A DNA stretch of 64,000 nucleotides from Geosiphon pyriformis. Lineage: Eukaryota; Glomeromycota; Glomeromycetes; Archaeosporales; Geosiphonaceae. Under the pieces are notes generated by a model. It was not told the DNA's origin, did not search any database, and saw nothing but the letters and a program-made list of their open reading frames with translations. Position numbers and translations under genes: made by a program. Positions within the stretch are counted from its first letter, which is position 1. Each line of letters begins with the position of its first letter. The stretch is taken from contig JAAOMT010000009.1 in the NCBI GenBank assembly GCA_016748015.1, positions 784,079 through 848,078 on the forward strand, written 5' to 3'. Of this stretch, positions 47,446-64,000 are shown one piece after another.

Positions 47446-49860
47446 TCAGTTAATAATTAGATTAATAATTTAGTCAATAATTAAATTAAAAATAAAATAA
47501 TTAATGAATAATATTAGTGACTAATATATATAATTAATTATAAATAAATAAATAAATAAAAGCTAAAAAATAAAAGTTTTAATTATAATAATACTATTGT
47601 TTATGATTTTTTAAAAAAAATTAATAAAAAAATAGTTATATATCATATTTAATTATTTTTAATAATAAATTTTATATAGAAATAATTTTTTCTAATTATG
47701 TTTTTAATTTTATTAATATTTTAGATATTTTTATAATTGAAACTTTTTTTGAGTTTTTATTTTTTATTTTAAATATTAAATTAAATATATTAAAACAAAA
47801 TATAAAACTTTTATTAAATAAAATATTAAAAATATTTTTTAAATTAAATACTTTGCTTTTATTTTTTATTTTTGTATAGTTTATTGCTTTATTTTTTAGT
47901 TTTGAGTTTAAATATAGTATTAAATATGCTTTTTAAAAAAATTATTAATATATTATTTATAAATTTTAGTGTTTTTAATTTTTTAGTGTTTAAATTAAAA
48001 TAAATTAAGTTTTAATATTTATAAAAATATTAATATTTAAAAGTTTTTTACCAAATACAACTTTTTTTTAAGATATTAATTTTAATAATATTAATATTAA
48101 AAAAAAAGAAGTTTAATATTGTTTTTTTATCAAAATTAATTAAGCCAAAACAGTTTTAAAAACTTTAAGTATTTTAAAATAAATAATACAAATTAACAGA
48201 TTTTAATTTAATATTAATAATTTTATTAAAACTTTAAAAAATTTTTTAATATTGTTAATTCTATTATTTATAAAAATTATTAAATTTTTAATTAGCTATT
48301 TATTTTTAAAATATAAAAAGATATTTTAATTTATATATGTTGTTAAATTTATAATAAAATAATTAATTTTGTGCCAATTATTTAATATAATTACTTAGTA
48401 AAAAAATTAATTTTTTACAAAAATTTTAATTGTAAATTTTTTAATATTTAGTTTTTCTATAGTAAAAATAACTTTTTACAGAAAATTTTCTATTATAAAC
48501 TTTTTAATAACACAAAAAAAAATGTTTTTTATTTAAATTTAAAATAATTAAATTATTTACTAAAATTAACAACTAATTAATTTTAAAGTATTAGTTAAAA
48601 TTGTAAATTATAAAACAGTTTAATTATAAAAAAGTTTTAATTTTTAAAATAAAAATTTATTTTGTTAATTTGTAATAATTAATTAATTGACTGACAATTT
48701 AATAAATTAATAAATCAATATATTTTTCAAAAAAACTTTTTTTTATATATTTTATTTTGAATTTTAAGTTTTTTTGTTAATATTTTATAATATTCAATGT
48801 TTTGTTAAATATTTTTTAATATTATAAGTTGTATTTAATAAAAAGCTAAATTTAGTATTTAAATTATTAATATATTTTTAATTTAAAATATTAATTAAAT
48901 TTACTTGGCTTTAATTATCATTTAAATTTACAAATAATTACAAATTTTATACAATAATTGTTAATAATATTTAAAAAAATCATATAATATAATATATTTT
49001 AGCATTTTATGTATTTATTATAACAAAATAAAAAATTTTGGTTATGTTTTTATATGTAAAAAAATGCTGTTATTTGTAAAAAATTGTTTATAAAACAAAA
49101 TATAATTTAAAATTTATTGATAAAACCAATATTTTTATATTTTTAATGCTATAATCTTTGGTATTTTAAGATTTTATTGGTTTTTAATAATAGTAAAATT
49201 GTAGTTTTTAAGCTAATTGGTTTAATTTACAATTTAATTATTAGTTATAAAAATAAATATCTAATTATTAAATATTAAATTAAAGTTTATAATAAAAAAT
49301 AATAATTTGTTAATATAAATTTTTTTTTAAAATTTATGATTTTATTGTTGTTTTATTTAAAAAAATTGTTTATATACTTAATATATTAAAGTTATTATAT
49401 AAATAACTAATTATATATAAATTGTGTTTAATTTAAAATATTTTTCTATTATATTGTATTAAATAATAATTAGACTATATTTATTAAACAAAAAAAATAA
49501 CAACTTTATTATTAACTTGTAATTAAAGTTTTAAATTAATTCTAATTAATTGTTTTTAATAAAGAAAAAAATAAATGATTTTAATAATTAAAAATTGCTT
49601 TATTTTTGTATTATTTAAAAAAACAGTTTAGCAAAGTGTTATTTAATTGTTTTTATACTTAAAAAAACTTTTTGGATAATTGCACTATTAAAAACCACAA
49701 TAAAATAATAGTTGTTTTATTATTATTTTGTTTGTGGTTATAAAAATACAAAAAAGAAAAAGTTTAATTTTTTTGTTTATTAATAATTGTATAATTGTTG
49801 ATTAAGTTTAAAATAAAAACTTATATATAAATTAATTAAAATACTTTTTAAATATAATAC
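47446..49860. other. AT-rich gene-free region
   Basis: 2.4 kb of extreme A/T sequence. The only structure I noticed is an imperfect hairpin at 49,693-49,739, with arms AACCACAA..AAAATAATA and TATTATTTTG..TTGTGGTT. No gene is seen. Confidence 0.55.
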
Positions 49861-50169
49861 TCTGTGATAATATTTATCAAATAATCATTTGAAATGATAA
49901 TTGGTTTGATGTAATTATTCAACTTGAAAACTTAAGATGTTTTTAATATCTTGAAACCTTAGCAAAATTGGTCTGTGCCCAAGCGATCGAATTTGACACA
50001 GATAGTTTAACCAGATTATGTCGTTTATTAAGGATTTACAGTTCTCAGAACCTACAGACTAAGGAAAGTGCTATTATCATAATTAATACAAAACGGACAC
50101 TGCTAGAAATGTCAAAACTAGTTTAAAGGACGATTACTTATTTAAATTTAAAGCCTCTTTCGCATTTCA
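49861..50169. other. Region downstream of SCP2
   Basis: Composition returns to gene-island levels. It is likely the 3' UTR of the SCP2 gene plus spacer. No open frame or RNA gene was recognised. Confidence 0.45.
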
Positions 50170-50685
50170 TTACGATTTAGGCTTGAGTAGCTTCAATAAT
50201 CCGTCAAGCTTTCCCGCGAGAGCCAAGTTACCCTTAACCTTCAGCTTGCCTAAAATCAAAGCCTTTGGACCTAAAAAATCATTAAGAGAGCAAGTTATAA
50301 CTGCACGAGGCTGAATAAACAATTAATTGAATAAAAACTGGTAAATACCATTCAACTTCCCAGAATATAAGTCGACAAACGTATTATCAGCCATTGTAAG
50401 GACAATATCAGGTTTCTCTTTACCGGGACCTATTTGAACAGTACCATTTTTTTTCAAATCCATCGTCCAAACTTGCTCGTTACCTTCAGGATTCTTTATG
50501 CGAAATTCAAAAATTCCTTTTGCCTATTGAAATCATATTAATAAAATGAGTCATGAGGTACTTTTCAACTTGAATAATCATTAATAGTATACCTTGCTCA
50601 TAGGGTCTTTCGGGTTGGCTTCAATTTTTGATTTTAAAGCTTCAAAGACGGCTGATGATTTGTATCCCGGGACGTTAACCGACAT
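50170..50685 (-). CDS. SCP2-domain sterol/lipid carrier protein
   Basis: A single-domain SCP-2 lipid-transfer protein; related proteins bind sterols and acyl-CoA, often in peroxisomes. Three exons (50685-50593, 50523-50349, 50270-50170) give 122 aa. Landmarks: MSVNVPGYKSSAVFEALKS, WTMDLKKNGTVQIG, PDIVLTMADNTFVDLYSGKL and ALILGKLKVKGNLALAGKL. The second intron (50271-50348) is confirmed because it restores GKLNGPKALILGKLK. The C-terminus is LLKPKS, which is not a perfect PTS1 tripeptide (SKL), so peroxisomal location is unproven. The GNAT gene lies 245 bp upstream on the same strand. Confidence 0.92.
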
Positions 50686-50929
50686 TTTCAATAACCAAAA
50701 GGTTTAAATAATAAGTTGGATACCGCAGTAGCTTCCTTATAAAGCAAATCGACCTTGATGTTGTTGTGAAAAACTTATTAAACTTGAAACAAAATTTAAA
50801 ACATCATATTCAGAGATCAAAACTTGGTATTATCATTGTGGGAACTTGGCAAGTCTATTGAAGCATCAGTAAATTGATAACTTTTCTTTAAATATTAATT
50901 AATTCGATAAATCATCAAATTATAATTAA

Positions 50930-51550
50930 TCAATTACTTGATGGGCCTTGTATTATCATCAACCAGGCGTCTCTTCCGTCCTGATAATAATCCTTAATCG
51001 ATTTTCCAAAGACTTTGAAGCCGAAATTCCGATATAAATTTATGGCACCTTTTCTATTTACATCCACATACAATTCAGCATTGCTTTTCTTTGGGACCCC
51101 TGTCTTTTCTAATCCCATTTGCAATAAACAGGTACCTATTCCATTTCTTCGCATCGAACTGTTGACACAAAGCTTTAAAATATGTGTGATTGGCAGCGGA
51201 TGAGAAGAGTGATAAGAGTATATTAGATAGCCAGCAATTTCCAAATGTTTTTTATCTTTTGGCTCATTGTCGGCTTCACGCAGTGATAGCATTTTTTTCT
51301 TTCTGGGGTTGCTTTCCTTGGATTCCACAAATCGCCCCAATGAAGCAGTCAATCCTTCAATTTCTTTTTCATAGTAAGCAATCAACATTGTATTGGTTTT
51401 TTTCCCGATTATTTCTTTTATCTGCATCACTTCATTCTTTGGGAATGTTTTACGTTCCATCGACTCAATTTGTTGCACAATTGAATCATGATGTCTTGCT
51501 AATGCCTTTGTTGGAAAAATAGAAAGCTTTAAATTTCGAGGCAAATTCAT
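50930..51550 (-). CDS. GNAT-family N-acetyltransferase
   Basis: Single-exon gene of 206 aa. The acetyl-CoA binding motif A is clear (LKLCVNSSMRRNGIGTCLLQ, the R/Q-x-x-G-x-G/A type). Motif B follows (ELYVDVNRKGAINLYRNFGF). The N-terminal half contains a Lys/Glu-rich insertion of about 25 residues (RFVESKESNPRKKKMLSLRE) between the beta strands. The C-terminal YYQDGRDAWLMI recalls protein N-terminal acetyltransferases of the NAA50/RimI type, but I cannot assign a substrate. It starts at 51,550, 110 bp from the divergent APN1 start. Confidence 0.85.
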   Translation of the reverse strand: MNLPRNLKLSIFPTKALARHHDSIVQQIESMERKTFPKNEVMQIKEIIGKKTNTMLIAYYEKEIEGLTASLGRFVESKESNPRKKKMLSLREADNEPKDKKHLEIAGYLIYSYHSSHPLPITHILKLCVNSSMRRNGIGTCLLQMGLEKTGVPKKSNAELYVDVNRKGAINLYRNFGFKVFGKSIKDYYQDGRDAWLMIIQGPSSN

Positions 51551-51659
51551 TTATTTGAACATGTGATTAAAAAAAATGATCTGCAAGATTGCATTTAAAA
51601 AAAGATTGGGACAATAGAAATTTAAAACCTTGCTTTTTGCATAATTAAAAGAGCGCCGT
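51551..51659. promoter_or_regulatory. Compact divergent GNAT / APN1 promoter
   Basis: Only 109 bp separate the two start codons, so 5' leaders must be short or overlapping. No specific motif was recognised. Confidence 0.4.
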
Positions 51660-53309
51660 ATGTCTAATATTACTACCCGTCGAACTTCTCAAAGATTAGC
51701 TGTTGCTGCCGCGAGTGGTAATGCCCCCGGCGTTATTGGTACTATTGAAACCGAATTTAAGACGGAAATCGGTCAAGTTCAAAAGCTGGGAAAGAGTAGA
51801 GTAAAAACGGTGAAAAAAGAATTTCTAGAGCCTGATATCGTAAAGATAAAACAAGAAACTTTAGAGGAGGCTAAAAAACATGTTAAAACAGAACAGGAAT
51901 CAGCCGCTTACAATGACGAACTAGAAAATCCTCAAAAGCGAAGAAAGACAAACAAGCAGGAACCAGGTCAAACCCAAGAAGTGATGTTTGTTGAGCGTCT
52001 ACAGAACGTGACGAAATATATTGGTGCTCACGTTAGCGTTGCGGGTGGAGTTCATAACGCTATAACAAATAGTCTAAATATTGGGTCAAAGGCTTTTTAA
52101 TTTTTTAATTTGGTTTATTCTCGAATCATAATTGAAATTATTTCAATATTATTACAGCGGTAATGCGTTCGCAATATTCCTCAGAAATCAACGTAGGTGG
52201 GTGTCACCCCCTTTGAATCCCGAACACATTTCCGCGTTCAACATGAAGTGTGCAGAACATTCCTATTCAACAAAACATATCTTGCCACATGGAAGCTATC
52301 TAATAAATCTCGGCAATCCTGATAGCGAAAAGAGGGAAAAAAGTTATGCTGGTTTTTTAGATGAGCTTAAACGTTGCGAAAACTTAGGGCTTAGCTTATA
52401 TAATTTTCAGTATTTATTCAAAATTCTATTTGTTAGTTCTCGATTTAGAAATCATCTATTTTATTGATTCCTGTATTTATTGTTTTTGATTTTAAGCCCA
52501 GGATCCACAGTAGGACAATGCAGCATTGACGAATCAATCAAACATATTTCTGATTGTATCAATAGAGCCCACAAGGAGACTTCAAGCGTTGTGTGTGTCA
52601 TTGAAAATATGGTAATTGGATTTCCGCTCATAACTTCATTTCATATTCTGTTACTTAGATGAATTTTCAAATAGGCCGGTTCAGGAAATGTGATAGGAAG
52701 TAAATTTGAAGAATTGGGCAAAATAATATCCAGGGTTGAAAGTAAGAATCAACATATATTTTTTAAGAATATATCTTTTCTTATTTAGATGAACTCGTTT
52801 AGATAAAAAAAGAGTCGGTATTTGCCTAGATACTTGCCACACTTTTGCCGCGGTGAATATACCTTCTATGGGTTGTCTTTACGAGAATATAACTAATGAG
52901 AGGTAATTAATGAATTTATTTTACATAGGGTTACGATCTTAGGACAAAAATCGCGTATGAGTCTACCATGGAAGAATTTGCTCGTCATGTAGGATTTGAA
53001 TATCTTCGTGGGATGCATTTAAATGATTCCAAAACTGAGTTGGGATCGTCACGGGATAGACATGAGAATATAGGCAAAGGTTTTTTGGGATTAGAGGCTT
53101 TCCGCCTTTTGATGAATGATAATCGATTGGATGGAATACCTTTAATACTAGAGACCCCTCTACCAGATGCTAATACTTGGCAAAAGGAAATTAGACTTCT
53201 TTATAGTTTAATTGGAAAAGTTGAGGGTGAAATTCTGGTGACCAAAGACGATGATGTGGATCAACCGAAAAAGGAAGTTCGTGATAAAAAGCTTAAAAAA
53301 GAACTTTAA
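51660..53309 (+). CDS. APN1: AP endonuclease, endonuclease IV family
   Basis: DNA-repair enzyme that cuts 5' of abasic sites and removes blocked 3' ends. Six exons: 51660-52084, 52158-52409, 52497-52611, 52675-52741, 52803-52852 and 52929-53309; 429 aa. An N-terminal extension of about 115 residues is Lys/Glu-rich with a KRRKTNK patch (probable nuclear signal). The TIM-barrel then runs KYIGAHVSVAGGVHNAI, GGNAFAIFLRNQRRWVSP, LPHGSYLINLGNP, HPGSTVG, VIENMAGSGNVIG, GICLDTCHTFAAGYD and GMHLNDSKTELGSSRDRHE. Zinc ligands His, Glu and Asp are present. Intron 1 has a weak donor (GG|GTCAAA), supported by the restored GGNAF. A Lys-rich C-terminus could also act in nuclear import. Confidence 0.94.
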
Positions 53310-53573
53310 TTTCGAAATTTTGATGCAAATATAGCACCATATTATCATCCAAATAAAGATCGATGTGATGAATTCAGGTCAATAATTAAAGATCTACTAG
53401 ATCTATCAACATATTTAATAATTACCTTTTGAGATCAAGACAAGTTTAATCTATGGTTTCTGAGCACTAAAAGAGAAGGTAGCATGCGGGTGCTTTTTCC
53501 CTCAATTCTTAAGTTTTTGCGTTCATATAGATAGGAGATTCTCCATAAATCCATTTGGCAAAGGGGATCAATA

Positions 53574-56480
<2,907 letters not shown>

Positions 56481-56783
56481 AATTGAACAATCCGTAAGGA
56501 TATTTACTTTTGGTTATATTTTTGAATTAAAAACCAAGAATTAAAATATATTTAGAGTGTAAGTTGTTCCACAATAGTATGTAGGACAAGTAGAATGTGT
56601 ATTATTAAAACTTGATGGCGTTCCAAAATTGATGTGATCCATAAATTCATCATCGTATATATGTAAAAAAAATCTTCCTATCTTATGAAGTCATGAAACA
56701 TCATTGATAAATCCTAGGGGAATTAAGGAATAGGTTTTAAAGTCAACCGCGAAAAAGGTGAATTAAACTAAAATCATTCAAAC
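56481..56783. other. Convergent ARG5,6 / VMA7 3' intergenic region
   Basis: 303 bp between two convergent stops. It has no open frame of note and is probably 3' UTRs only. Confidence 0.5.
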
Positions 56784-57531
56784 CTATTCCCCAAAAAGAC
56801 GCTGCACACGCTTTAAGACACTATCCTTTTCAGGATCTAGAGAAAAAACAAAATATCAGTGTGAAAAACTACGGGAAAGCATATAATACTCATAAAATAC
56901 CGTATGGATGATCCTTGGAAGGAATCTCGAGGACAGTGGGAAACGCTTGATCATACTCATCGACCAATGGTCTAATAACATCAGCGACCTATCAAAAGTA
57001 GCAAAGTAAATATCAATAGTAATAATAAAAATCAAAAAGCGATTTTGCGATAATTTGGATGTGCAAAACAAACGTGTTGATTGATCAAAATAATGGCAAT
57101 ATCTTTTCGTTTTGTAAATTCTAAAAATATTTCTTCAATTTTTGCTACTGGGGTTTCTAGGTAAAAAAGTGAATATACGATAGTGATCCAGAAGACCATT
57201 TAATAAAAGCTTTGTTAGAGGTGTGAAAGAAGTTCAGGTGAATAAAGGTGGCATAAAGGAAAAAAAGGCTTAAATCAGCAAAATCTTACTTGCGTCAACA
57301 ACCAAAAAGTTCTTTTTTTGCTCTGAGTTAATATGGCCGATTCCGGCCAGAAGGAGCCCGGTGACAGAGTCCTGTTAAGGTATTATCATTTTGTTTGTAT
57401 AATAGAGAGTGGAGAAATAAAAAGAACTTTGAGCGGGCAGCTGGGAGCTGAAGGCCTTCCATACTGAATTAGACGCATACTTCGTCGCCAACTACTGCCA
57501 AAAAATGTCGTTCATTTTGTTGTAAAGCCAT
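56784..57531 (-). CDS. VMA7: V-type proton ATPase subunit F
   Basis: Central-stalk subunit of the V1 sector that acidifies vacuoles and endosomes. Five exons: 57531-57481, 57371-57290, 57156-57074, 56988-56901 and 56836-56784; 118 aa, the family's standard size. Landmarks: [71 protein letters not shown] and the C-terminus [13 protein letters not shown]. All intron phases agree. It is divergent from DIM1 and shares a 185-bp promoter region with it. Confidence 0.95.
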
Positions 57532-57716
57532 TTTTTCCAACAGGGATGATAGAATTTTCTGAACCCAAAGCCAAATGTTCTATCAGATTATGATTGGGCA
57601 TTTCCTTGATAATCTGATTTTAGCTAAAAATTTCCTGAATGACACGAGTCGGAAACTTTATCTTTGTGTCTTTTAAAGTCCCTTATTGCCCTTTTTCAAT
57701 AGCCCCACTTTGTATA
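57532..57716. promoter_or_regulatory. Divergent VMA7 / DIM1 promoter region
   Basis: 185 bp between two start codons. No defined motif was recognised. Confidence 0.4.
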
Positions 57717-59286
<1,570 letters not shown>

Positions 59287-60399
59287 CACAATAAACCAAT
59301 TAATTCTCATGTATGAAGGCTGCTGTTCTGGCCAACGATGTTGCTTTTTTTAATTGCAAAGGTGAGCCCGTTACAACAATTGCGACTTTTCTTTTGTATA
59401 TAAAATTATGAAAGTCACTAGTTATTTAAACTATCATTAATTTGAAAAAGGATGATTATTTTTGTTTTTACAATAATGTTACCATTTTTAATAACAAAAA
59501 CCAATTATATTAACAAAAATAAAATACTTTATGTTCCCATAAGAAAAAAGAAGTAACCATTATTTTTTTAAAGATAATTAATTAAAACAGTTAAACAAAA
59601 CATAATTAAACCATTTTTCTTAAATAACACGGATTTAAAATAACTTTCAATTGTCTTAAAAACACTTTTCTGAAAGTTTTTTTTTTAGTTAAAGTTTTCT
59701 CTAAATAACATACCAAAAACAGTCTTAATATTATTACAGCTATTACCACTGTTTTTTTTAATTATTATTAACCAGAAAAGCCAAAATAGTTAACTTATTT
59801 ATTATTTTAAAGCTAATTTTTTCTTTTTAAAAAAAAAATTGTTTTTAATTTACATTGGGTTTTTTATTAATCTTGTTTTACTAATTCTAATTATAATAAT
59901 TAGGTCTAATATAATTATAAACAAAAATTTAAATAATAATAATAATAATAATATATTTGGTTAAAAAAAATATAAATTAATATTTAATTATATTGTTAAT
60001 ATAATAATTTTTGGCTAATTGTTTTTTATTAAAAAATAAAACTTGTTTGTTTTAAAAACATTTTTATTTAATTAAAAAATATTGTTATTTATTTTATATT
60101 ATAAAAACTAAAATAATATATTTTTTTATATTTGTCAATATTATATTTAATAATTAAAAAGTGATTATTAATTGTTAAAAAATTTTTGAATAAAAAATTC
60201 TTGCTTTAATATTAAGTTTTTTTAAAATTAAATAATTATTTAAAATTACTTTTTAGTAGTTATTTAATTTTATTATTTTTTTAAAATAAAATTTTATTAT
60301 ATATATTTGTTTTAATATATGTTATTTTTTCTATATTAATCATATAAAGTTATTATAAATATTGTTATCAAAGGTTTTCTATCTTTAATAATAGTTTTT
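59287..60399. other. DIM1 3' flank grading into AT-rich DNA
   Basis: The first ~110 bp look like 3' UTR. From about 59,400 the sequence is AT-rich with no gene, and a short (AAT)n run lies near 59,934-59,951. Confidence 0.5.
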
Positions 60400-61260
60400 C
60401 TGTTAACAATAATTTCTAATTTCTTTTTTCTATATTGCTGCCTAATTCTGTCAATGCAATATTTACTAAATGTTCACAAAAGAATGCTGTGGGCTAATAC
60501 CCAATCCAAATTGTTTTCAGCAATTGCTATTTAGCTTCAACTCAAGGGAGGTCTTCAAATGTAATAACCTACTTCTTGGAAGATTGTTTCTAGAACCAGT
60601 TCAAGACTGTCTGCTCTGTAATTTCTTGTTCTGTTGCTTCTTGAATTGCAAAATCTAATAACCATCTTTTTGTCTTATAATTCTGAAAAGTTAATATTTC
60701 CTTCAATCAATACCAATAATATTTTTTCTGGACCCAGTATTCCGAAATAACTAATAATTTAACAGTTGGTAGCTAAGCAACTGCAAAGTTTATTAGTTTT
60801 CAATATAAAAATAAAAAAATCGGTTTGAATTAATTATTCTGTGTTAAAGGAAGTTTGTTTTTGTGAATTGGGTTTTTATTTCAAGTGTAAAGGATATTGC
60901 TATGTCAGATATCTATTGTAAGATACATTTCTTGGAAGAGAAAAGCTCTTATTTTATACAAGTTTTCGTTGTACTATTTCATGTTCTTGAACTTTTTGTT
61001 CTTACTGAAATATTTACTAATTTCTGTAAATAAATATGAATTTCAATGAACTATTCATTATTTCGAAGAACTTTGATCAATTTTACTTGAAATCTATCTA
61101 AAAGTGCATGAACTTCAGCTTGAACTGCTTGTATTCAAAGTTCACGGTTCTGCATGTTCTAATTATGATAATTTAATATGAAGGTCGAAACGTTATACTA
61201 ATAATAATTTCCAATATCTGTGAAAACGAGATCTGCAAAATGATCTCCCTAGATTTCAGC
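60400..61260 (-). pseudogene. Decayed coding remnant of unknown family
   Basis: Base composition rises above the flanks. On the minus strand, about 60,400-60,680 reads as one long frame interrupted only by stops: KRWLLDFAIQEATEQEITEQ, then VLNWF, stop, VITFEDLP, then KTIWIGY, stop, PTAFFCEHLVNIALTELGSN. About 61,040-61,160 gives a second readable stretch (IQAVQAEVHALLDRFQVKLI, then KVLRNNE). Several stops are TAG in a frame that otherwise reads as protein. I do not recognise the family. A transposon-encoded or other multicopy protein is possible. Confidence 0.45.
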
Positions 61261-62269
61261 TGGTAACAATATAAATTATGCATTTTTCATATATAATTAA
61301 TTATTATTTTATAATTAATTAATAGATTATTTTTATTTAAATACTTGATTAATAATAAATATTACAAGTTTTTATGACCACAAAATTCAAATATTTTAAT
61401 ACTATAATTGTATAAAAATTTGAAATATTCTTAAAATTAGTAATAAGTTTTTAAAAATTAATATTAAATCACAATAATTTACACTCATTTATAATGATTA
61501 TTAAAACAGAAAGTATAAAATTAGTTACTTAAACAGAATTTTATTAATTAATACTATTATTTAAAAGCTAAAAAATCAGTTTGTTCTAATTTAATAAATT
61601 TATTATAGTTTAATTAATTATAATTTGATTAATATAATTATGTTAAATTTAAATAAAGCTAAAATATTGTTTTCTTGAAAATATTTATAAAAATTTTCTT
61701 AATAATTATAATTATATTTAGTAATTTTACAAAATACAAAATTAATAATTGTTTTATTTTAACTGTTTATATATAATATTAAATAATTATAAAAAATTTA
61801 GTACTGTTTTACTTTCTTGTTTATATATTATCTTAAAAAAAACTTGTCTTAATAAATATTTACAATTAACAATTTTTTAATAATATATTAAAGTCTATAA
61901 TAATATTTGATTTTATAATATAAATAATAATTAAAGATATTTTTGTTAATATATCTTTTTTATTGGTATTTAATATATAAGTTTTAAAAACTTATGTTAA
62001 ATTAATATTAATATTAATTTTATATACATAAAAAAACCAAAAAAAAAAAAATTTAAAGAAAATTTTTAATATTGGCTTTCAAAATATTAAAATAGGTTTT
62101 AAAACAACATAATTTATTTTTAAATAATTTATAATTTTTTGATTTTATTTGTTAATTAAAAAAAACAATATTTATAATTTTATTATAATTTTCAAAATAT
62201 AATTAATTAATATATTTTTTTGAATTATTAATATAAGATTTAGTAATATTTAAAAAGTTATAAATATTA
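61261..62269. other. AT-rich gene-free region
   Basis: Extreme A/T sequence with no coding signal or clear repeat. Confidence 0.5.
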
Positions 62270-63430
62270 ATTAAATAATTTGGCACAAGATTATTTATAA
62301 GATAATTATTTGTAAAATAATTTGGCATAGAAGTATTTAAAAAACCATAAATATTTATAGAATAAATTGGTACAGAATTGTTTAGAAAAAAATAACTATT
62401 TGTGAAATAAATTAGTGCAAAAATGTTTAAAAAATTTTAATTAATTATGGAGTTAATTAGTATAAAATTATTAAAAAAAAATAGTAAATAAATAAATTAG
62501 TACAAAAGTATTAAAAAAAAAATTAATCAAAAAATAAATTAGTACAAAGTTATTTAAAAAAAAATAGCTGATTGTAAAATAAATTAATACAAAATTGTTA
62601 AAATAATAATTGGTTAATAAATTAATTAGTGCAAAAATGTTTGAAAAAAAGAAATAAATTAATATAAAAATATTTAAAAAATAATAATTTAACATTAAAT
62701 AAGTTAGTAACAATATATTTAATAATAGATAATTATTAATTAAATAATTTAGTACAGAAAGATAATTAGTTATTATATTAATTAATAAATAAGTTGATAA
62801 TAAATAATTTAATAATAAATAACTATTAATTAAATAGTTTAGTACAGAAATATTTAAAAAAAATAATTAATTAGGAAATAAATTAGTACAAAAATGTTTG
62901 AAAAAAATGAGTAATTATTAAATAAATTAATACAAAAAAGTTTTAAAAAAATAATTATTAATTAAATAGTCTAATACAGAATTATTTATAAAAAATTATT
63001 AATTATTGGATAAATTAATTTAAAAATATTTGGAAAAAAATAAGTATTTGTAAAATAAATTGGTTTGAAGTTATTAAAAAAAAATAATAATTAATAAAAT
63101 AAGTTAATACAAAAATATTTGAAAAAAAATAACTAATTAAAAAATAAAAGATTTAGAAAAAAATAATTATTAATTAAAGAATTTAATTTAAAGCTATTTA
63201 AAAAAAATTACTAATTATTGAATTAGTTAATTCAAAAATATTTGGCAAAAAATAACTATTAAGAAGATAAATTAGTATAGAATTATTAGAAAAAAAATAA
63301 TTATTAGTAAGATAAATTAGTACAAAGATATTTAAAAAAAAATAACTTGTTGTAAAATTAATTAATACAGAATTATTTAAAGAAAGATAACTAATAATAG
63401 AATAAATTAATTTAATAATACTAAAACTAT
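62270..63430 (-). repeat. Degenerate ~45-bp minisatellite
   Basis: About 25 imperfect units built on AAATTAGTACAAAATTATTTAAAAAAAATAA-type sequence, spaced about 42-48 bp apart (for example GGCACAAG at 62,282, GGCATAG at 62,324, GGTACAG at 62,368). On the minus strand long frames stay open (62,471-62,713; 63,198-63,530), encoding a 14-16 residue degenerate repeat of the form N-x-F-V-L-I-Y-x-x-x-x-Y-F-F. The hydrophobic composition mostly reflects A/T bias. I do not call it a gene. Confidence 0.7.
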
Positions 63431-64000
63431 TATTGTTAATAATATAATAAATTGGTTTAATAATACTAAAACTATTATTTTTATTGTTGTTATTGTTATT
63501 GTTTTTATTATCATTATTATTAATATTCAAAGAATAAAAAATTTAAAAAAAATTTAACTTTATTATTTTATCAATTATGCTTATAAAAGTTTTTGTTTAT
63601 TTAATTTTTAAAAACTTTTGGAATACTTTTTTAATATCTGAATATTTAATTAGTTTACTATTTTAATATTTTGTATAAAGTTTTACATATTTTTTTGGTG
63701 TTTTAAGAATTAATGTTTTTTATTTACTGTAAACAATTTGAACTTTAAAATAATAGAAACTTAAAAAAATATTTAATATATTATTTTTATAAAAATAATA
63801 TTATAAAAAAAAATTATATCTTTAATATTCTAATTTTAATTATCATTAAATAGTAGATGACTACTGGTTAATTCCCAAAAAACATTAAATTTTTAATCAC
63901 ATTCATGATTTTGTTTCAAAAAACATTGTAATTTTATATATAATAAATGATTACAAATTACAGAAAAACCAATTTTGTTCTTTTTAATATTTTTAAATAG
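63431..64000. other. AT-rich gene-free region at right edge
   Basis: No gene or repeat recognised beyond the minisatellite; an (ATT/GTT)n stretch lies near 63,470-63,520. Confidence 0.5.

Overview
The window looks like a chromosome segment from an early-diverging fungus, most likely an arbuscular-mycorrhizal (Glomeromycotina) type genome. The reasons are intron-dense conserved eukaryotic genes with short introns, a fused mitochondrial ARG5,6 polyprotein typical of fungi, extremely AT-rich gene-free stretches, and many decaying non-LTR retrotransposons. The species assignment is inference. All splicing was worked out by eye from reading phase and known family sequences, not from transcripts.

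Layout. (1) 1-22,930 is a retrotransposon block: one decayed fragment followed by three near-full-length LINE copies (E1, E2, E3), all on the minus strand. Each carries ORF1 (two RRM-like folds, a CCHC knuckle and a coiled coil) and ORF2 (APE-type endonuclease, reverse transcriptase, RNase H, C-terminal zinc motif). E1 keeps an 11-bp target-site duplication. (2) 25,114-37,222 is a gene island: PEX12(+), APC13(-), DCN1(+), RPN1(-), RPS4(+), CDC34-type E2(-). (3) 37,560-49,860 is a second repeat block, now on the plus strand: a LINE 3' stub, a badly decayed full-length copy (E4), a 40-bp minisatellite, an unclassified dispersed repeat (X) and another LINE 3' end. (4) 50,170-59,286 is a second gene island: SCP2(-), a GNAT acetyltransferase(-), APN1(+), ARG5,6(+), VMA7(-), DIM1(+). 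(5) 59,287-64,000 is AT-rich, with one decayed coding remnant and a degenerate ~45-bp minisatellite.

Five of the six genes in the first island act in ubiquitin/NEDD8/proteasome biology: a peroxisomal RING E3 subunit, an APC/C subunit, a cullin-neddylation E3, a proteasome base subunit and an SCF-type E2. I regard this functional neighbourhood as the most interesting large-scale observation. Other points worth checking are three probable GC-AG introns, a 9-nt micro-exon in the E2 gene, an ATGA stop/start overlap shared by the LINE copies, and repeat X.

No tRNA, rRNA, CRISPR array or cluster of specialised-metabolism genes was recognised.
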